Notes: generated by a model from the letters alone, not told the origin. A stretch of 64,000 bases of DNA from Hahellaceae bacterium (GCA_024234575.1 JACKOB010000004.1:248001-312000); one strand, 5' to 3'; counted from the first letter of the stretch, positions 38,138 through 50,218 are shown. Translations and numbers: made by a program.

Positions 38138-40984
38138 ATGCAAGAAAGCTTAATGGAGCAGTTGTGGCAAACCTCCCATTTGGCGGGAGGGAATTTAGCC
38201 TACGTAGAGCAACTCTACGAAACCTTTCTCGTCAATCCCAACGCGATTCCAGAAGAATGGCGTAATTATTTCGAAAAACTTCCGCGTTCCACCGATGGAG
38301 CAATAACTGCAGATATCCCCCATGCAGCTATACGCGAGCAGTTTCTTCATATATCCAAAAATAAACACCGCCTAGGTGTGACCTCAACGAGTATTCCTGC
38401 CGGCGCTACCAGTGAGCACGAACGAAAACAAGTTAAGGTTCTGCAGCTGATTAATGCTTACCGTTTTCGTGGTCATCAGCATGCTCAACTTGACCCTTTG
38501 GGTTTGATGAAAAGAGAGCATGTAGAAGACTTAACGCTGGAATACCACGGTCTCAACAAAGCGGATCTGGATATCGTCTTTCAAACCGGATCTCTCAGTT
38601 TCGGCTTAGAGTCGATGACATTGCAGGATATCGTCGATGGTTTGGAGCGTACCTATTGCTCTGGCATCGGTGCAGAGTACATGCATATCGTTGACACGAA
38701 AATCAAGCGTTGGTTTCAGCAGCGTATGGAAACCGTGCGCGGACACCCCAAGTATTCTTCAGAAACGAAACGGCATTTACTAGAAAGACTTACCGCGGCT
38801 GAGGGGTTAGAAAAATACCTTGGTTCAAGATACCCCGGAACCAAACGATTTGGTTTGGAGGGTGGCGAAAGCTTAATCCCTATGGTTGACGAACTGATTC
38901 AGCGAGCTGGCAGCTACGGCACCAAAGAGATTGTTATCGGAATGGCCCATAGGGGGCGTTTAAATGTTCTAGTAAATACCCTGGGCAAAAATCCCAAAGA
39001 CCTCTTTGATGAATTCGAGGGTAAGAAAACGATCAATATGGGTTCTGGTGATGTGAAGTACCACCAGGGCTTCTCGTCAAATGTAATGACCGCTGGTGGC
39101 GAAGTACATTTGGCGCTTGCCTTTAACCCTTCACATCTTGAGATAGTGTCTCCTGTTGTGGAAGGCTCGGTAAGAGCAAGACAAGACCGACGAAACGATC
39201 GTGTTGGCGAAACAGTGGTGCCTATTGTTATGCATGGTGATGCCGCGTTCGCTGGTCAGGGTGTGGTCATGGAAACTTTCCAGATGTCCGGTACACGCGG
39301 TTTTGGTACCGGCGGCACGTTGCATATCGTTATTAATAACCAGGTAGGTTTTACCACGAGCAAGCGGGAAGATGCGCGCTCAACTGAGTACTGTACCGAT
39401 GTGGCGAAGATGGTGCATGCACCAATCCTGCATGTAAACGGAGATGACCCAGAAGCCGTGTTATTTGCGACGCAAATTGCGATGGACTATCGCCATGAGT
39501 TTAAGAAGGATGTAGTTCTTGACTTGATTTGCTACCGTCGGCGAGGGCATAACGAAGCGGATGAGCCATCTGGCACGCAGCCATTGATGTATGCTCAGAT
39601 TAAGGTGCAAAAAACAGCCAGAGAAATTTACGCGAGTCGCTTGATTGAAGAAGGCGTTATCGATGCAGACAGTTCCAAAAAAATGGAAGATGAGTATCGC
39701 GAAGCGTTGGATGCGGGTCGACACGTTGTTAAGAGCTTAGTTAAAGAGCCAAATAAAAAGCTCTATGTCGATTGGGCGCCATACTTGGGGCACAAGTGGA
39801 CCGCGAAGTTCAAAAGTAGTGTCAATTTAAAGACGCTGCAGAGAATTGGTAAGAAGCTCGACACGGTTCCCGAAGGATTTCCGGTTCAACGCCAGGTTCA
39901 AAAAATTCTGGAAGACCGTGCCAAAATGAACCAGGGGGCCATGCCAATTAACTGGGGCTATGGCGAGGTGATGGCTTATGCAACGTTATTGCACGAAGGA
40001 CATGGAATCAGGCTGATTGGCCAGGATGTTGGGCGCGGAACGTTTTCGCACCGTCATGCAGTTCTGCACAATCAAAAAGATGGTTCTACATATATTCCTT
40101 TACAGCATGTTTCAGAAAACCAGCCTAGGTTTCAGTTGTACGATTCATTTCTGTCTGAAGAAGCTGTGATGGCCTTTGAGTATGGCTATTCAACAACTGA
40201 CCCGTCCACGCTTGTTATATGGGAAGCTCAGTTTGGCGACTTTGCAAACGGCGCCCAGGTAGTCATCGATCAGTTCATTACCAGTGGTGAGCATAAGTGG
40301 GGAAGATTGTGCGGTTTAACATTACTTCTTCCACATGGTTATGAAGGGCAAGGCCCAGAACACTCTTCAGCCAGGATTGAGCGCTATTTGCAGTTGTGTG
40401 CCGAACACAATATACAGGTTTGTGTACCTACGACACCGGCTCAGGTTTATCACATGTTACGTCGCCAGGTTAAGCGTCCATTAAGAATTCCTTTGGTCGC
40501 GATTACCCCGAAGAGTTTACTGCGACATAAAGATGCGATTTCAACATTGGAAGATTTAACCGAAGGTGTTTTCCAGACAGTGATTCCGGATGTTGATAAC
40601 CCCGATCCGAAGAAGGTTAAGCGGGTTATCATGTGTAGTGGGAAAGTGTACTACGAACTACTTGAGAAAAAACGAGCTGAGAATCGCACCGATACAGCGG
40701 TTATTAGAATTGAGCAGTTGTACCCATTCCCTTCAGATGATCTGGAGGAGGTGTTGGCACCTTTCACCAAAATCAGTGAAGTTGTTTGGTGTCAGGAAGA
40801 GCCGATGAACCAGGGTGCATGGTATTGTAGTCAGCATCACATGCGAGGTGCCGCACATACCGTCAATCCCAAGCTTTATTTGAAATATGCAGGAAGACCC
40901 GCATCTGCAGCACCTGCCTCAGGATACGGATCTGTACACGTCGAAGAACAAACATCACTTGTAAATGATGCATTTGAAATTTAA
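38138..40984 (+). CDS. sucA: 2-oxoglutarate dehydrogenase E1 component
   Basis: 948 aa thiamine-diphosphate enzyme that decarboxylates 2-oxoglutarate and passes the succinyl group to SucB. The N-terminus has the E2-binding pattern SHLAGGNLAYVEQLYETFL. ThDP and substrate regions are visible in GMAHRGRLNVLVNTLGK, the GDG-like HVNGDDPEAV and VLDLICYRRRGHNEADEP. The C-terminal transketolase-like half follows. The ATG at 38138 uses AAGGCGAG as Shine-Dalgarno, which lies in a potential leader stem. Confidence 0.98.
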   Translation: MQESLMEQLWQTSHLAGGNLAYVEQLYETFLVNPNAIPEEWRNYFEKLPRSTDGAITADIPHAAIREQFLHISKNKHRLGVTSTSIPAGATSEHERKQVKVLQLINAYRFRGHQHAQLDPLGLMKREHVEDLTLEYHGLNKADLDIVFQTGSLSFGLESMTLQDIVDGLERTYCSGIGAEYMHIVDTKIKRWFQQRMETVRGHPKYSSETKRHLLERLTAAEGLEKYLGSRYPGTKRFGLEGGESLIPMVDELIQRAGSYGTKEIVIGMAHRGRLNVLVNTLGKNPKDLFDEFEGKKTINMGSGDVKYHQGFSSNVMTAGGEVHLALAFNPSHLEIVSPVVEGSVRARQDRRNDRVGETVVPIVMHGDAAFAGQGVVMETFQMSGTRGFGTGGTLHIVINNQVGFTTSKREDARSTEYCTDVAKMVHAPILHVNGDDPEAVLFATQIAMDYRHEFKKDVVLDLICYRRRGHNEADEPSGTQPLMYAQIKVQKTAREIYASRLIEEGVIDADSSKKMEDEYREALDAGRHVVKSLVKEPNKKLYVDWAPYLGHKWTAKFKSSVNLKTLQRIGKKLDTVPEGFPVQRQVQKILEDRAKMNQGAMPINWGYGEVMAYATLLHEGHGIRLIGQDVGRGTFSHRHAVLHNQKDGSTYIPLQHVSENQPRFQLYDSFLSEEAVMAFEYGYSTTDPSTLVIWEAQFGDFANGAQVVIDQFITSGEHKWGRLCGLTLLLPHGYEGQGPEHSSARIERYLQLCAEHNIQVCVPTTPAQVYHMLRRQVKRPLRIPLVAITPKSLLRHKDAISTLEDLTEGVFQTVIPDVDNPDPKKVKRVIMCSGKVYYELLEKKRAENRTDTAVIRIEQLYPFPSDDLEEVLAPFTKISEVVWCQEEPMNQGAWYCSQHHMRGAAHTVNPKLYLKYAGRPASAAPASGYGSVHVEEQTSLVNDAFEI

Positions 40985-41007
40985 TGAGCTATTGCTAAGG
41001 GTAGAAA

Positions 41008-42243
41008 ATGACAATTGATATAAAAGCCCCTACGTTTCCAGAGTCTGTTGCAGATGGCACTATTGCGACTTGGCATAAAAAACCTGGTGAAGCTGTTGCC
41101 CGGGATGAGCTGATCGTTGATATCGAAACAGACAAGGTAGTACTTGAGGTTGTTGCGCCTAATGACGGTGTGATAGAAAAAATCATAAAGGGCGAGGGTG
41201 AGATCGTTCTGAGTGGTGAAGTGATTGGTATTTTTGTTGAGGGAGCTAAGGGGAGCGAACCTGTAGCGGTTGCAGCCGCACCTGCCGCTGCGCCGGCTGA
41301 GTCTTCCCGCGAAGTTCATGTTAGCCCTGCTGCACGTAAACTGATCGAAGAAAGCGGCGTTGATGTGAATGCAATTGCTTCTACCGGAAAAGGTGGACGC
41401 GTCACCAAAGAAGATGTGGTAAATCATTTAGGTGGAAGTGGCACTGCTGTGGCAGTAAAACCTCAGCCAAAATCTACCCAAGAGACTGCGCCAGTGTCAT
41501 CCGTTGCGAACATGCCGAAAATTGAACTTTCAGGCCAGGGTCGTCCCGAAAAGCGTGTACCGATGACACGCTTGAGAGCAAGTATTGCTCGTCGTTTGGT
41601 TGAGGCACAGCAGACAGCAGCAATGTTGACGACTTTTAATGAAGTCAATATGAAGCCAGTGATGGACTTGCGCTCGCAGTACAAAGATATGTTTGAGAAA
41701 AAGCACAATGGTGTGCGACTTGGTTTTATGTCGTTTTTCGTAAAAGCAGCTGCTGAAGCGCTGAAACGATTCCCTGCAGTAAACGCGTCAATTGATGGCA
41801 ATGATATGGTATACCATGGCTATCAGGATATCGGTGTGGCAGTGTCATCTGATCGAGGTTTGGTGGTTCCGATTTTGCGAGATGCAGATGAAATGAGTCT
41901 GGCCGAGATTGAAGGCGGCATCCGTGATTATGGAAATAAAGCTAAAGACGGTAAGTTATCCATTGAAGATATGACTGGCGGCACCTTTACTATTTCCAAT
42001 GGTGGTGTATTCGGATCACTGATGTCTACCCCTATACTAAATCCACCACAGACTGCAATTTTGGGTATGCACAAAATTCAGGATCGACCAATGGCAGTGA
42101 ATGGCCAGGTTGTGATTTTACCGATGATGTATCTGGCCTTGTCATACGATCACCGTATGATTGATGGCAAAGAAGCGGTTCAGTTTCTTGTCACAATCAA
42201 GGACTTATTAGAGGATCCAGCCAGGATTCTTCTGGATATTTAA
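41008..42243 (+). CDS. sucB: 2-oxoglutarate dehydrogenase E2, dihydrolipoyl succinyltransferase
   Basis: 411 aa. The lipoyl domain at residues 1-80 has lipoyl-lysine motif ETDKVVLEV. An Ala/Pro-rich linker (about 85-100) leads to the E1/E3-binding domain ([19 protein letters not shown]). The C-terminal catalytic domain has [13 protein letters not shown] with active-site histidine. It transfers succinyl groups to CoA. It starts 23 bases after sucA. Confidence 0.98.
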   Translation: MTIDIKAPTFPESVADGTIATWHKKPGEAVARDELIVDIETDKVVLEVVAPNDGVIEKIIKGEGEIVLSGEVIGIFVEGAKGSEPVAVAAAPAAAPAESSREVHVSPAARKLIEESGVDVNAIASTGKGGRVTKEDVVNHLGGSGTAVAVKPQPKSTQETAPVSSVANMPKIELSGQGRPEKRVPMTRLRASIARRLVEAQQTAAMLTTFNEVNMKPVMDLRSQYKDMFEKKHNGVRLGFMSFFVKAAAEALKRFPAVNASIDGNDMVYHGYQDIGVAVSSDRGLVVPILRDADEMSLAEIEGGIRDYGNKAKDGKLSIEDMTGGTFTISNGGVFGSLMSTPILNPPQTAILGMHKIQDRPMAVNGQVVILPMMYLALSYDHRMIDGKEAVQFLVTIKDLLEDPARILLDI

Positions 42244-42248
42244 CTTAG

Positions 42249-43709
<1,461 letters not shown>

Positions 43710-43714
43710 CCCCA

Positions 43715-43745
43715 AAAACCGGCGACCATTTTGCCGGTTTTTATT
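43715..43745 (+). terminator. Intrinsic terminator between lpd and sucC
   Basis: AAAACCGGC (from 43715) pairs with GCCGGTTTT (from 43733), followed by TTTTATTG, immediately after the lpd stop. It separates sucAB-lpd from sucCD, at least partially. Confidence 0.85.
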
Positions 43746-43884
43746 GCTGATTTTGAAAGTTGGAGCGATAGACTATCTTTACAACTTAATCAGCGTAAAG
43801 GCGATGGTTGGTACTCAAAAGGTCCCCACCATCAATCGATAGAAGCAATCGAAAAACATAAAACGGATTACGACGGAATTAATC

Positions 43885-45054
43885 ATGAATCTACACGAAT
43901 ATCAGGGTAAGCAGATTTTTGCTGAATATGGTCTTCCTGTATCCAAGGGATACGCTTGCGATACAGCAGAAGAGGCCGCAGCTGCCGCCGATAAAATTGG
44001 TGGTAATAAGTGGGTTGTTAAGGCTCAGGTACATGCTGGTGGCCGAGGCAAGGCTGGTGGGGTGAAACTGGTAAGCAGCAAAGCAGAAATTAAAGCTTTC
44101 GCAGAAAACTGGCTGGGTAAGAATCTGGTAACTTACCAGACTGATGAAAAGGGTCAGCCTGTTACGAAAATACTGGTTGAAGATTGCACTGATATCGCTC
44201 GTGAGCTTTACCTTGGCGCGGTCGTTGACCGTGGCACCCAACGTGTTGTTTTTATGGCTTCTACAGAAGGTGGTGTTGAGATCGAGAAAGTCGCTCACGA
44301 AACACCAGAGAAAATCCTTAAAGCGGTCATCGATCCCTTGACTGGTGCACAGCCTTATCAAGCCAGAGAGCTGGCATTTCAGTTAGGTCTCGAAGGAGAT
44401 CAAATCAAGCAATTTACCCAACTGTTTTTAGGGTTGGCTAAATTGTTTGTTGATAAAGACCTGGCTTTGCTGGAAGTGAATCCATTGGTTATTACCTCTG
44501 AAGGTAAGCTGCACTGTCTGGATGCCAAATTAAACATTGATAGTAACGCTCTTTATCGCCAGCCTGGGTTAAAGGCAATGCGTGATAAATCACAAGAAGA
44601 TGAGCGCGAAGCACATGCTGCAGAGTGGGAGCTTAACTATGTTGCCCTTGAAGGCAATATTGGCTGCATGGTAAACGGTGCTGGCTTGGCAATGGGTACG
44701 ATGGATATCGTTAAACTCCATGGTGGCGCACCGGCAAACTTTCTTGATGTTGGTGGCGGCGCTACCAAAGAGCGTGTTACAGAAGCATTCAAAATTATTC
44801 TGTCAGATGATGCAGTGAAGGCTGTTTTGGTTAACATCTTCGGCGGTATCGTACGTTGCGATTTGATTGCAGACGGTATTATCGGTGCAGTTGAAGAAGT
44901 TGGCGTTAAAGTGCCGGTAGTTGTCAGATTAGAAGGTAACAATGCCGAGTTGGGCGCGAAAAAATTGGCGGACAGCGGTTTGAACATTATTGCGGCAACA
45001 AGTTTGACTGAAGCTGCGGATTCAGTAGTTAAAGCGGCGGAGGGAAATGCGTAA
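43885..45054 (+). CDS. sucC: Succinyl-CoA synthetase (ADP-forming) subunit beta
   Basis: 389 aa. An N-terminal ATP-grasp domain ([37 protein letters not shown]) is followed by a C-terminal CoA-ligase domain ([30 protein letters not shown]). With SucD it makes ATP or GTP from succinyl-CoA. The stop codon overlaps the sucD ATG by one base, giving coupled translation. It lies 139 bases beyond the lpd terminator, so it may have its own promoter. Confidence 0.98.
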   Translation: MNLHEYQGKQIFAEYGLPVSKGYACDTAEEAAAAADKIGGNKWVVKAQVHAGGRGKAGGVKLVSSKAEIKAFAENWLGKNLVTYQTDEKGQPVTKILVEDCTDIARELYLGAVVDRGTQRVVFMASTEGGVEIEKVAHETPEKILKAVIDPLTGAQPYQARELAFQLGLEGDQIKQFTQLFLGLAKLFVDKDLALLEVNPLVITSEGKLHCLDAKLNIDSNALYRQPGLKAMRDKSQEDEREAHAAEWELNYVALEGNIGCMVNGAGLAMGTMDIVKLHGGAPANFLDVGGGATKERVTEAFKIILSDDAVKAVLVNIFGGIVRCDLIADGIIGAVEEVGVKVPVVVRLEGNNAELGAKKLADSGLNIIAATSLTEAADSVVKAAEGNA

Positions 45055-45929
45055 TGAGTATCTTGATCAACAAAGACACCAAAGTAATCTGTCAGGGATT
45101 TACAGGTTCTCAAGGAACATTTCACTCTGAACAAGCACTTGCTTACGGTACCAAAATGGTTGGTGGCGTAACACCAGGCAAAGGCGGACAACAACACCTG
45201 GGCTTGCCAGTTTTCAATACGGTGAAAGAAGCAGTTGAAGCAACCGGCGCTGAGGCATCTGTTATATATGTGCCAGCACCGTTCTGCAAAGATTCAATTC
45301 TTGAAGCGGCACACTCTGGTTTGAAGCTTGTTGTTTGTATTACCGAGGGGATTCCTACATTAGATATGATGGAAGCCAAGATGAAGTGCGATGAATTGGG
45401 CGTCACTCTTATTGGTCCTAACTGTCCCGGTGTTATCACACCTGGAGAGTGCAAAATCGGTATTATGCCTGGGCATATCCATAAGCCTGGTAAAGTAGGT
45501 ATTGTTTCACGCTCTGGCACCTTAACTTACGAAGCGGTCAAGCAAACAACCGATTATGGGTTTGGACAGTCTACTTGTGTTGGTATTGGTGGTGACCCAA
45601 TTCCGGGTTCAAACTTTATCGACATTCTTAAATTGTTCCAGGAAGATCCTCAGACAGAAGCCATCGTTATGATTGGTGAAATCGGTGGAAGTGCGGAAGA
45701 AGAAGCCGCTGCATTTATCAAGGCGAACGTTACCAAGCCTGTTGTTTCTTATATCGCTGGTGTTACTGCACCTGCTGGCAAGAGAATGGGACATGCCGGA
45801 GCGATTATCGCAGGCGGTAAGGGAACTGCTGCCGAGAAATTTGCAGCCCTTGAAGATGCTGGCGTTAAAACCGTTCGCAGCCTGGCAGATATCGGCAAAG
45901 CCTTGTCTGAAATCACAGGCTGGAAATAA
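45054..45929 (+). CDS. sucD: Succinyl-CoA synthetase subunit alpha
   Basis: 291 aa. It has a CoA-binding Rossmann domain ([16 protein letters not shown], the [11 protein letters not shown] loop), a ligase domain with [10 protein letters not shown], and the phospho-histidine site [17 protein letters not shown]. It carries the phosphohistidine intermediate. The start overlaps sucC, and a strong terminator follows. Confidence 0.98.
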   Translation: MSILINKDTKVICQGFTGSQGTFHSEQALAYGTKMVGGVTPGKGGQQHLGLPVFNTVKEAVEATGAEASVIYVPAPFCKDSILEAAHSGLKLVVCITEGIPTLDMMEAKMKCDELGVTLIGPNCPGVITPGECKIGIMPGHIHKPGKVGIVSRSGTLTYEAVKQTTDYGFGQSTCVGIGGDPIPGSNFIDILKLFQEDPQTEAIVMIGEIGGSAEEEAAAFIKANVTKPVVSYIAGVTAPAGKRMGHAGAIIAGGKGTAAEKFAALEDAGVKTVRSLADIGKALSEITGWK

Positions 45930-45962
45930 GTGACTGCCAGCTAAACGGCACTAACTTTGCAA

Positions 45963-45990
45963 AAGGAGACCAGATTGGTCTCCTTTTTTA
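45963..45990 (+). terminator. Intrinsic terminator after sucCD
   Basis: GGAGACC (45965-45971) and GGTCTCC (45977-45983), a 7-bp perfect stem with a 5-base loop, followed by TTTTTTAT. Confidence 0.9.
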
Positions 45991-46128
45991 TTTGTCTAGA
46001 ATTTGATTGCAATGCAAACTAAGGCTTCTTGGCGAGATAAGCCTGCTCAATTACTTTTAACGGCTACGGATTTACCCAAAATCTGTTTATAATGCAGGCC
46101 ATTGCCGAGAATATAAAAGGAGAAAAGC

Positions 46129-47343
46129 TTGAGTTCGGTCGAATCACAAAGTCGTGTCCTGTCTGGAATGCGACCAACAGGAAAACTTCACCTTGGCCAC
46201 TACCATGGTGTGCTTAAAAATTGGGTGCAGTTGCAGCACGAGTATGAGTGTCTATTTTTTGTGGCCGACTGGCATGCACTAACGACACACTATGAAGACC
46301 CCCAGATTATCGAAAAGAGTGTCTGGGATATGGTGATTGACTGGTTAGCTGCTGGTATTAATCCTGGCTCGGCAACATTGTTTTTGCAGTCGAAAGTGCC
46401 CGAGCACGCAGAGCTGCACCTGTTGCTTTCAATGATGACACCTCTGGGTTGGTTAGAGCGTGTGCCCACCTATAAAGACCAGCAAGAAAAGCTGAAGGAA
46501 AAAGACCTGGCTACCTACGGATTCCTTGGTTACCCCTTACTGCAAAGCGCCGATATTCTTGCTTATCGCGCCGGACATGTACCCGTTGGGGCAGATCAGG
46601 TAGCGCATGTTGAATTGACTCGTGAAGTGGCGCGTCGATTTAACCATTTGTACGGCAGAGAGCCCGGTTTTGAAGAAAACGCTGAAGCGGCAATTCAAAA
46701 AATGGGTAAGAAAAATGCGAAGCTTTACCGCTCATTGAAGAAGAAATATCTTGAGCAAGGTGATCAGGATGCGTTAGAGGTTGCGCGCGCATTGCTGAAA
46801 GAACAGCAGAATATCACCATTGGTGATCGTGAACGCCTGTTTGGCTATATTGAAGGTGGTGGTAAGGTGATACTGCCTGAACCTCATCCGTTATTAACGC
46901 CTGCGGCAAAGATGCCCGGCCTGGATGGGCAGAAAATGTCCAAGTCCTATGGAAATACCATTGGACTGAGAGAGGAAGAAGACTCCGTCGTACAAAAAAT
47001 CAAGACCATGCGTACGGACCCTCAACGGGTGCGACGAACAGATCCGGGCGACCCGGAGAAGTGCCCAGTTTGGCAGTTGCATGAAGTGTACTCGGCTGAA
47101 GATACCAAGTGCTGGGTGCAAGAAGGTTGTCGCAGTGCCGGTATCGGTTGTTTAGAGTGTAAAGCACCTATCATTGATGCGGTTTTAGCAGAGCAAAAGC
47201 CTATTCGCGAGCGCGCCAAGCAGTACGAGAGTGAGCCCGGAATGGTCCGCAGCATTGTCGTGGAAGGGTCAGAGCAAGCTCGCGACCTGGCCAAGCAAAC
47301 TCTGGAAGAAGTCAGAAAAGTAATGGGGCTGTCCTACAGTTAA
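46129..47343 (+). CDS. trpS: Tryptophanyl-tRNA synthetase
   Basis: 404 aa class I synthetase. The HIGH-like motif is in GMRPTGKLHLGHYHG and the KMSKS motif is in GQKMSKSYGNT. At 404 aa it is longer than the ~334-aa E. coli enzyme, with an insert around residues 180-250 and an extended C-terminus. This matches the longer TrpS type found in pseudomonads and relatives. The start is TTG at 46129, preceded by AAGGAG at good spacing; TATAAT at 46088-46093 may be its -10. The cysteine-rich part near CRSAGIGCLECK is notable. Confidence 0.94.
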   Translation: MSSVESQSRVLSGMRPTGKLHLGHYHGVLKNWVQLQHEYECLFFVADWHALTTHYEDPQIIEKSVWDMVIDWLAAGINPGSATLFLQSKVPEHAELHLLLSMMTPLGWLERVPTYKDQQEKLKEKDLATYGFLGYPLLQSADILAYRAGHVPVGADQVAHVELTREVARRFNHLYGREPGFEENAEAAIQKMGKKNAKLYRSLKKKYLEQGDQDALEVARALLKEQQNITIGDRERLFGYIEGGGKVILPEPHPLLTPAAKMPGLDGQKMSKSYGNTIGLREEEDSVVQKIKTMRTDPQRVRRTDPGDPEKCPVWQLHEVYSAEDTKCWVQEGCRSAGIGCLECKAPIIDAVLAEQKPIRERAKQYESEPGMVRSIVVEGSEQARDLAKQTLEEVRKVMGLSYS

Positions 47344-47382
47344 CTGTGGCAGTAACAATTACCTCATGACGAGAAGTTATTG

Positions 47383-48255
47383 ATGAATGTACCGGAAGAG
47401 CGCAAAGCAAGTGGTGTTGGCGAGCCGAAAGTCGATTTGACCGCCGACCCCGCACTTCCTGTGCAGCAAGAGCTGCCTTTTGCATTCGTCGACGGCAAAC
47501 CCGTGACCACTTTGCCGCAGGATCTTTACATCCCGCCTGATGCTTTGGAAGTAATGCTGGAGGCTTTTGAAGGGCCCTTGGATTTACTGTTGTATCTGAT
47601 ACGCAAACAGAATATGGACATTCTCAATATTAATGTCAGTGCCATTAGCCGACAGTATATGGAATATATAGAGCTAATGCAGGTGGTTAAGTTTGAACTG
47701 GCGGCGGAGTATTTACTCATGGCCGCGACGCTTGCCGAGATAAAATCGCGGATGCTGTTGCCTCGGCAAGAAAGTATCAGCGATGAAGAAGATGACCCGC
47801 GTGCCGAACTTATTCGACGCCTGCAGCAATATGAGCGCTTCAAAAAGGCAGCTGAAGACCTTGATAATGTTCCAAGAATGGATCGGGATTTTTTCCCGGT
47901 ACTGGTGTCACCGCCAAAGTTTGAAAAGCAACAAGTTCACCCGGATGTTACATTGCGCGAGTTACTCTCTGCCTTTGCCGATGTTTTAAAGCGCTCAGAT
48001 ATGTACGAAAGTCACCAGGTCGAGAGAGAGAAGCTATCGACGCGAGAGAGAATGTCACAGATATTGGCAATGTTACCTCGCAATGGCTTTATTACGTTTA
48101 ACCACCTCTTTCATGGCAGTGAGGGAAGAATGGGAGTGGTTGTTACCTTTCTGGCGATGATGGAACTGATTAAAGAGCAGTTGGTCGATATTGTACAAAC
48201 TGAAGTTTTTGGTGAAATTCATTTACGTGCTAAGTTTAGCGAAATCGCCAGTTGA
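47383..48255 (+). CDS. scpA: Segregation and condensation protein A
   Basis: 290 aa kleisin of the SMC-ScpAB chromosome organisation complex. The signature FEGPLDLLLYLIRKQNMDILNI lies near residue 65, followed by AAEYLLMAATLAEIKSRMLLP and a C-terminal winged-helix part. The first ~60 residues are a variable acidic extension. I choose ATG 47383 (MNVPEE); a TTG one codon earlier is in frame. Upstream of scpB and rluB, the usual order. Confidence 0.95.
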   Translation: MNVPEERKASGVGEPKVDLTADPALPVQQELPFAFVDGKPVTTLPQDLYIPPDALEVMLEAFEGPLDLLLYLIRKQNMDILNINVSAISRQYMEYIELMQVVKFELAAEYLLMAATLAEIKSRMLLPRQESISDEEDDPRAELIRRLQQYERFKKAAEDLDNVPRMDRDFFPVLVSPPKFEKQQVHPDVTLRELLSAFADVLKRSDMYESHQVEREKLSTRERMSQILAMLPRNGFITFNHLFHGSEGRMGVVVTFLAMMELIKEQLVDIVQTEVFGEIHLRAKFSEIAS

Positions 48256-48330
48256 CATACATGCGCTTCGCCAGCATATCCGCGTTTGCCATAGGCAAAC
48301 AGTATTTAAAATTTGTAAATTGATAGCATC

Positions 48331-49002
48331 ATGCGATTAGAGAAAATAGCCAAAATAATTGAAGCGGTTTTATTGGCAAACGCCAAACCCATGTCTCTTG
48401 ATCAACTCCTGGAAATATTTGATGAGCAGGATCGCCCGGCGCGCAGTGTTCTGAAAGAGGTGTTGGCTATGGTCGCGTCATCGTGTGAAGATAGAGGCTT
48501 TGAGTTGCAACACATTGCCAGCGGATATCGGTTTCAGGTTCGTCAGGAATATGCCCATTGGGTTGGCAAACTTTGGGACGAAAAGCCCTCTCGCTATAGC
48601 CGCGCTCTCCTCGAGACATTGGCACTAATAGCCTACAGACAGCCTATTACGCGAGGTGATATCGAAGACATCCGCGGCGTGGCAGTTAGTTCTAATATTA
48701 TACGAACGCTGGTTGATCGAGAGTGGATAAGAGTAGTAGGGCATAAAGATGTACCGGGTCGACCAGCCATGTATGCTACGACCAGAGGCTTTCTTGATTA
48801 TTTCAATATGGCGTCGTTGGATCAATTGCCTCCATTAAGTGATATACGTGATATTGAAGAGATAGGACGGGAAATAGAAGCCAAGTTTGTCGCAGGAATT
48901 GAGGCGGAGTTATCACCCGAGCCTGCCCAATCTGATACGGTTGCTAATAAGAATGCCACCCCTGCGAGTGATGTTGTCCCCAGTGAAGAAATACTGCATT
49001 AA
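48331..49002 (+). CDS. scpB: Segregation and condensation protein B
   Basis: 223 aa with two winged-helix domains. Conserved stretches are RALLETLALIAYRQPITRGDIEDIRGV and VGHKDVPGRPAMYATT. It dimerises and binds ScpA in the condensin complex. The C-terminal ~40 residues are acidic and disordered. The gap to scpA is 75 bases and the Shine-Dalgarno is weak, so ATG 48331 is chosen on family N-terminus. Confidence 0.96.
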   Translation: MRLEKIAKIIEAVLLANAKPMSLDQLLEIFDEQDRPARSVLKEVLAMVASSCEDRGFELQHIASGYRFQVRQEYAHWVGKLWDEKPSRYSRALLETLALIAYRQPITRGDIEDIRGVAVSSNIIRTLVDREWIRVVGHKDVPGRPAMYATTRGFLDYFNMASLDQLPPLSDIRDIEEIGREIEAKFVAGIEAELSPEPAQSDTVANKNATPASDVVPSEEILH

Positions 49003-49074
49003 AAGCTTTAACAAATGCAGAGACTAGATTGGTCGGCAGAGGATCGCCTTTGTCGAAATGCTATCGGAAGAATT

Positions 49075-50160
49075 ATGAGTAGAAATAAAGAGTTTGACGG
49101 ACAAAAAAGAAGCGGAAAGAACAGGCGTTATTCTGCACCAGTAGAAGCAAATGTAGAGACTCTGCCGGACGATACAGAAGGGGTGGAAGAGCCTGAAATT
49201 GTCCTGCATGGTGAGAAATTGCAGAAAGTGCTGGCACAGGCAGGTGTCGCCTCTCGTCGCGAAGTAGAATCCATGATCAGCCAGGGATTAATTACGGTTA
49301 ATGGCGAAGTTGCAACGCTGGGAATTCGTATAACCTCTGATGATCGGGTGACGGTAGCGGGGCGCAAAGTATTTTTGAAGAGCCCTGAAGAACAGGTTTG
49401 CCGGGTTATCGTGTACAACAAACCCGAAGGCGAGGTGACCACCCGCAATGACCCTGAAGGCCGACCAACTGTGTTTGATCGACTGCCAAAGCTAAAAGGT
49501 GAGCGATGGATAGCGGTTGGGCGACTGGATATCAATACGTCTGGACTATTGCTGTTTACCACGGATGGAGAATTGGCGAATAAGCTGATGCATCCCTCCA
49601 GCGTAGTTGACCGTGAGTATGCAGTCAGGGTGCTGGGTGCCGTCGATGAGGATACACTTGCGCGCCTACGCGAAGGGGTGCTGCTTGAGGACGGTATTGC
49701 CAAGTTTACCGATATACATGACTCGGGTGGGGAAGGTGCTAACCACTGGTATCATGTTGTCTTGATGGAAGGCAAGAATCGCGAAGTACGCCGTCTGTGG
49801 GAATCTCAGAACGTGACTGTCAGCCGGTTAAAACGGGTTCGCTATGGCTGTATATTTATGCCCTCGAGACTTAAAGTGGGGCGTTGGGAAGAACTTAATC
49901 AGAAAGCGCTGAACGATTTATGCGATATGGTCGACATACCACGCAGAAAATGTGCGTTGGTGCCGAAAGATAAAGAAGACGCTTTGCGCGCCCAGCGTAA
50001 AAACCCAAGAGCAGTCCGGGTAAAGGATTCGCGCAAGGGGCGTTCTCTTGAGCTGGACGGTTTTGAGAAAGAGGCCAGGCCAAAAAGAAGTGCAACTAAG
50101 AGTTCTGCGGCGAAGAAAGGGGGCAAAAAAGTTAGCACGCGTAAACGCGGAGATAACTGA
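49075..50160 (+). CDS. rluB: 23S rRNA pseudouridine(2605) synthase
   Basis: RsuA-family pseudouridine synthase. An N-terminal S4 domain (EKLQKVLAQAGVASRREVE) is followed by the catalytic domain with nucleophilic Asp in GRLDINTSGLLLFTTDGEL. It ends in a long lysine/arginine-rich tail as in RluB. I start at ATG 49075 (MSRNKEF), which has GGAAG at 49066-49070. The frame is open back to an ATG at 49015, but that lacks a ribosome binding site. Last gene of scpA-scpB-rluB. Confidence 0.93.
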   Translation: MSRNKEFDGQKRSGKNRRYSAPVEANVETLPDDTEGVEEPEIVLHGEKLQKVLAQAGVASRREVESMISQGLITVNGEVATLGIRITSDDRVTVAGRKVFLKSPEEQVCRVIVYNKPEGEVTTRNDPEGRPTVFDRLPKLKGERWIAVGRLDINTSGLLLFTTDGELANKLMHPSSVVDREYAVRVLGAVDEDTLARLREGVLLEDGIAKFTDIHDSGGEGANHWYHVVLMEGKNREVRRLWESQNVTVSRLKRVRYGCIFMPSRLKVGRWEELNQKALNDLCDMVDIPRRKCALVPKDKEDALRAQRKNPRAVRVKDSRKGRSLELDGFEKEARPKRSATKSSAAKKGGKKVSTRKRGDN

Positions 50161-50202
50161 TTTTTGCTTTAAGAACCAGAAGTTAAGCAATGCTATATAA
50201 GG

Positions 50203-50218
50203 GGGGAGAATTCTCCCC
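50203..50218. repeat. Perfect 16-bp palindrome GGGGAGAATTCTCCCC
   Basis: An uninterrupted palindrome between rluB (rightward) and the XRE-type gene (leftward) in a 91-base gap. Without a T-run it is not a standard intrinsic terminator. It could be an RNA hairpin at both converging transcript ends or a protein-binding site. Confidence 0.6.
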
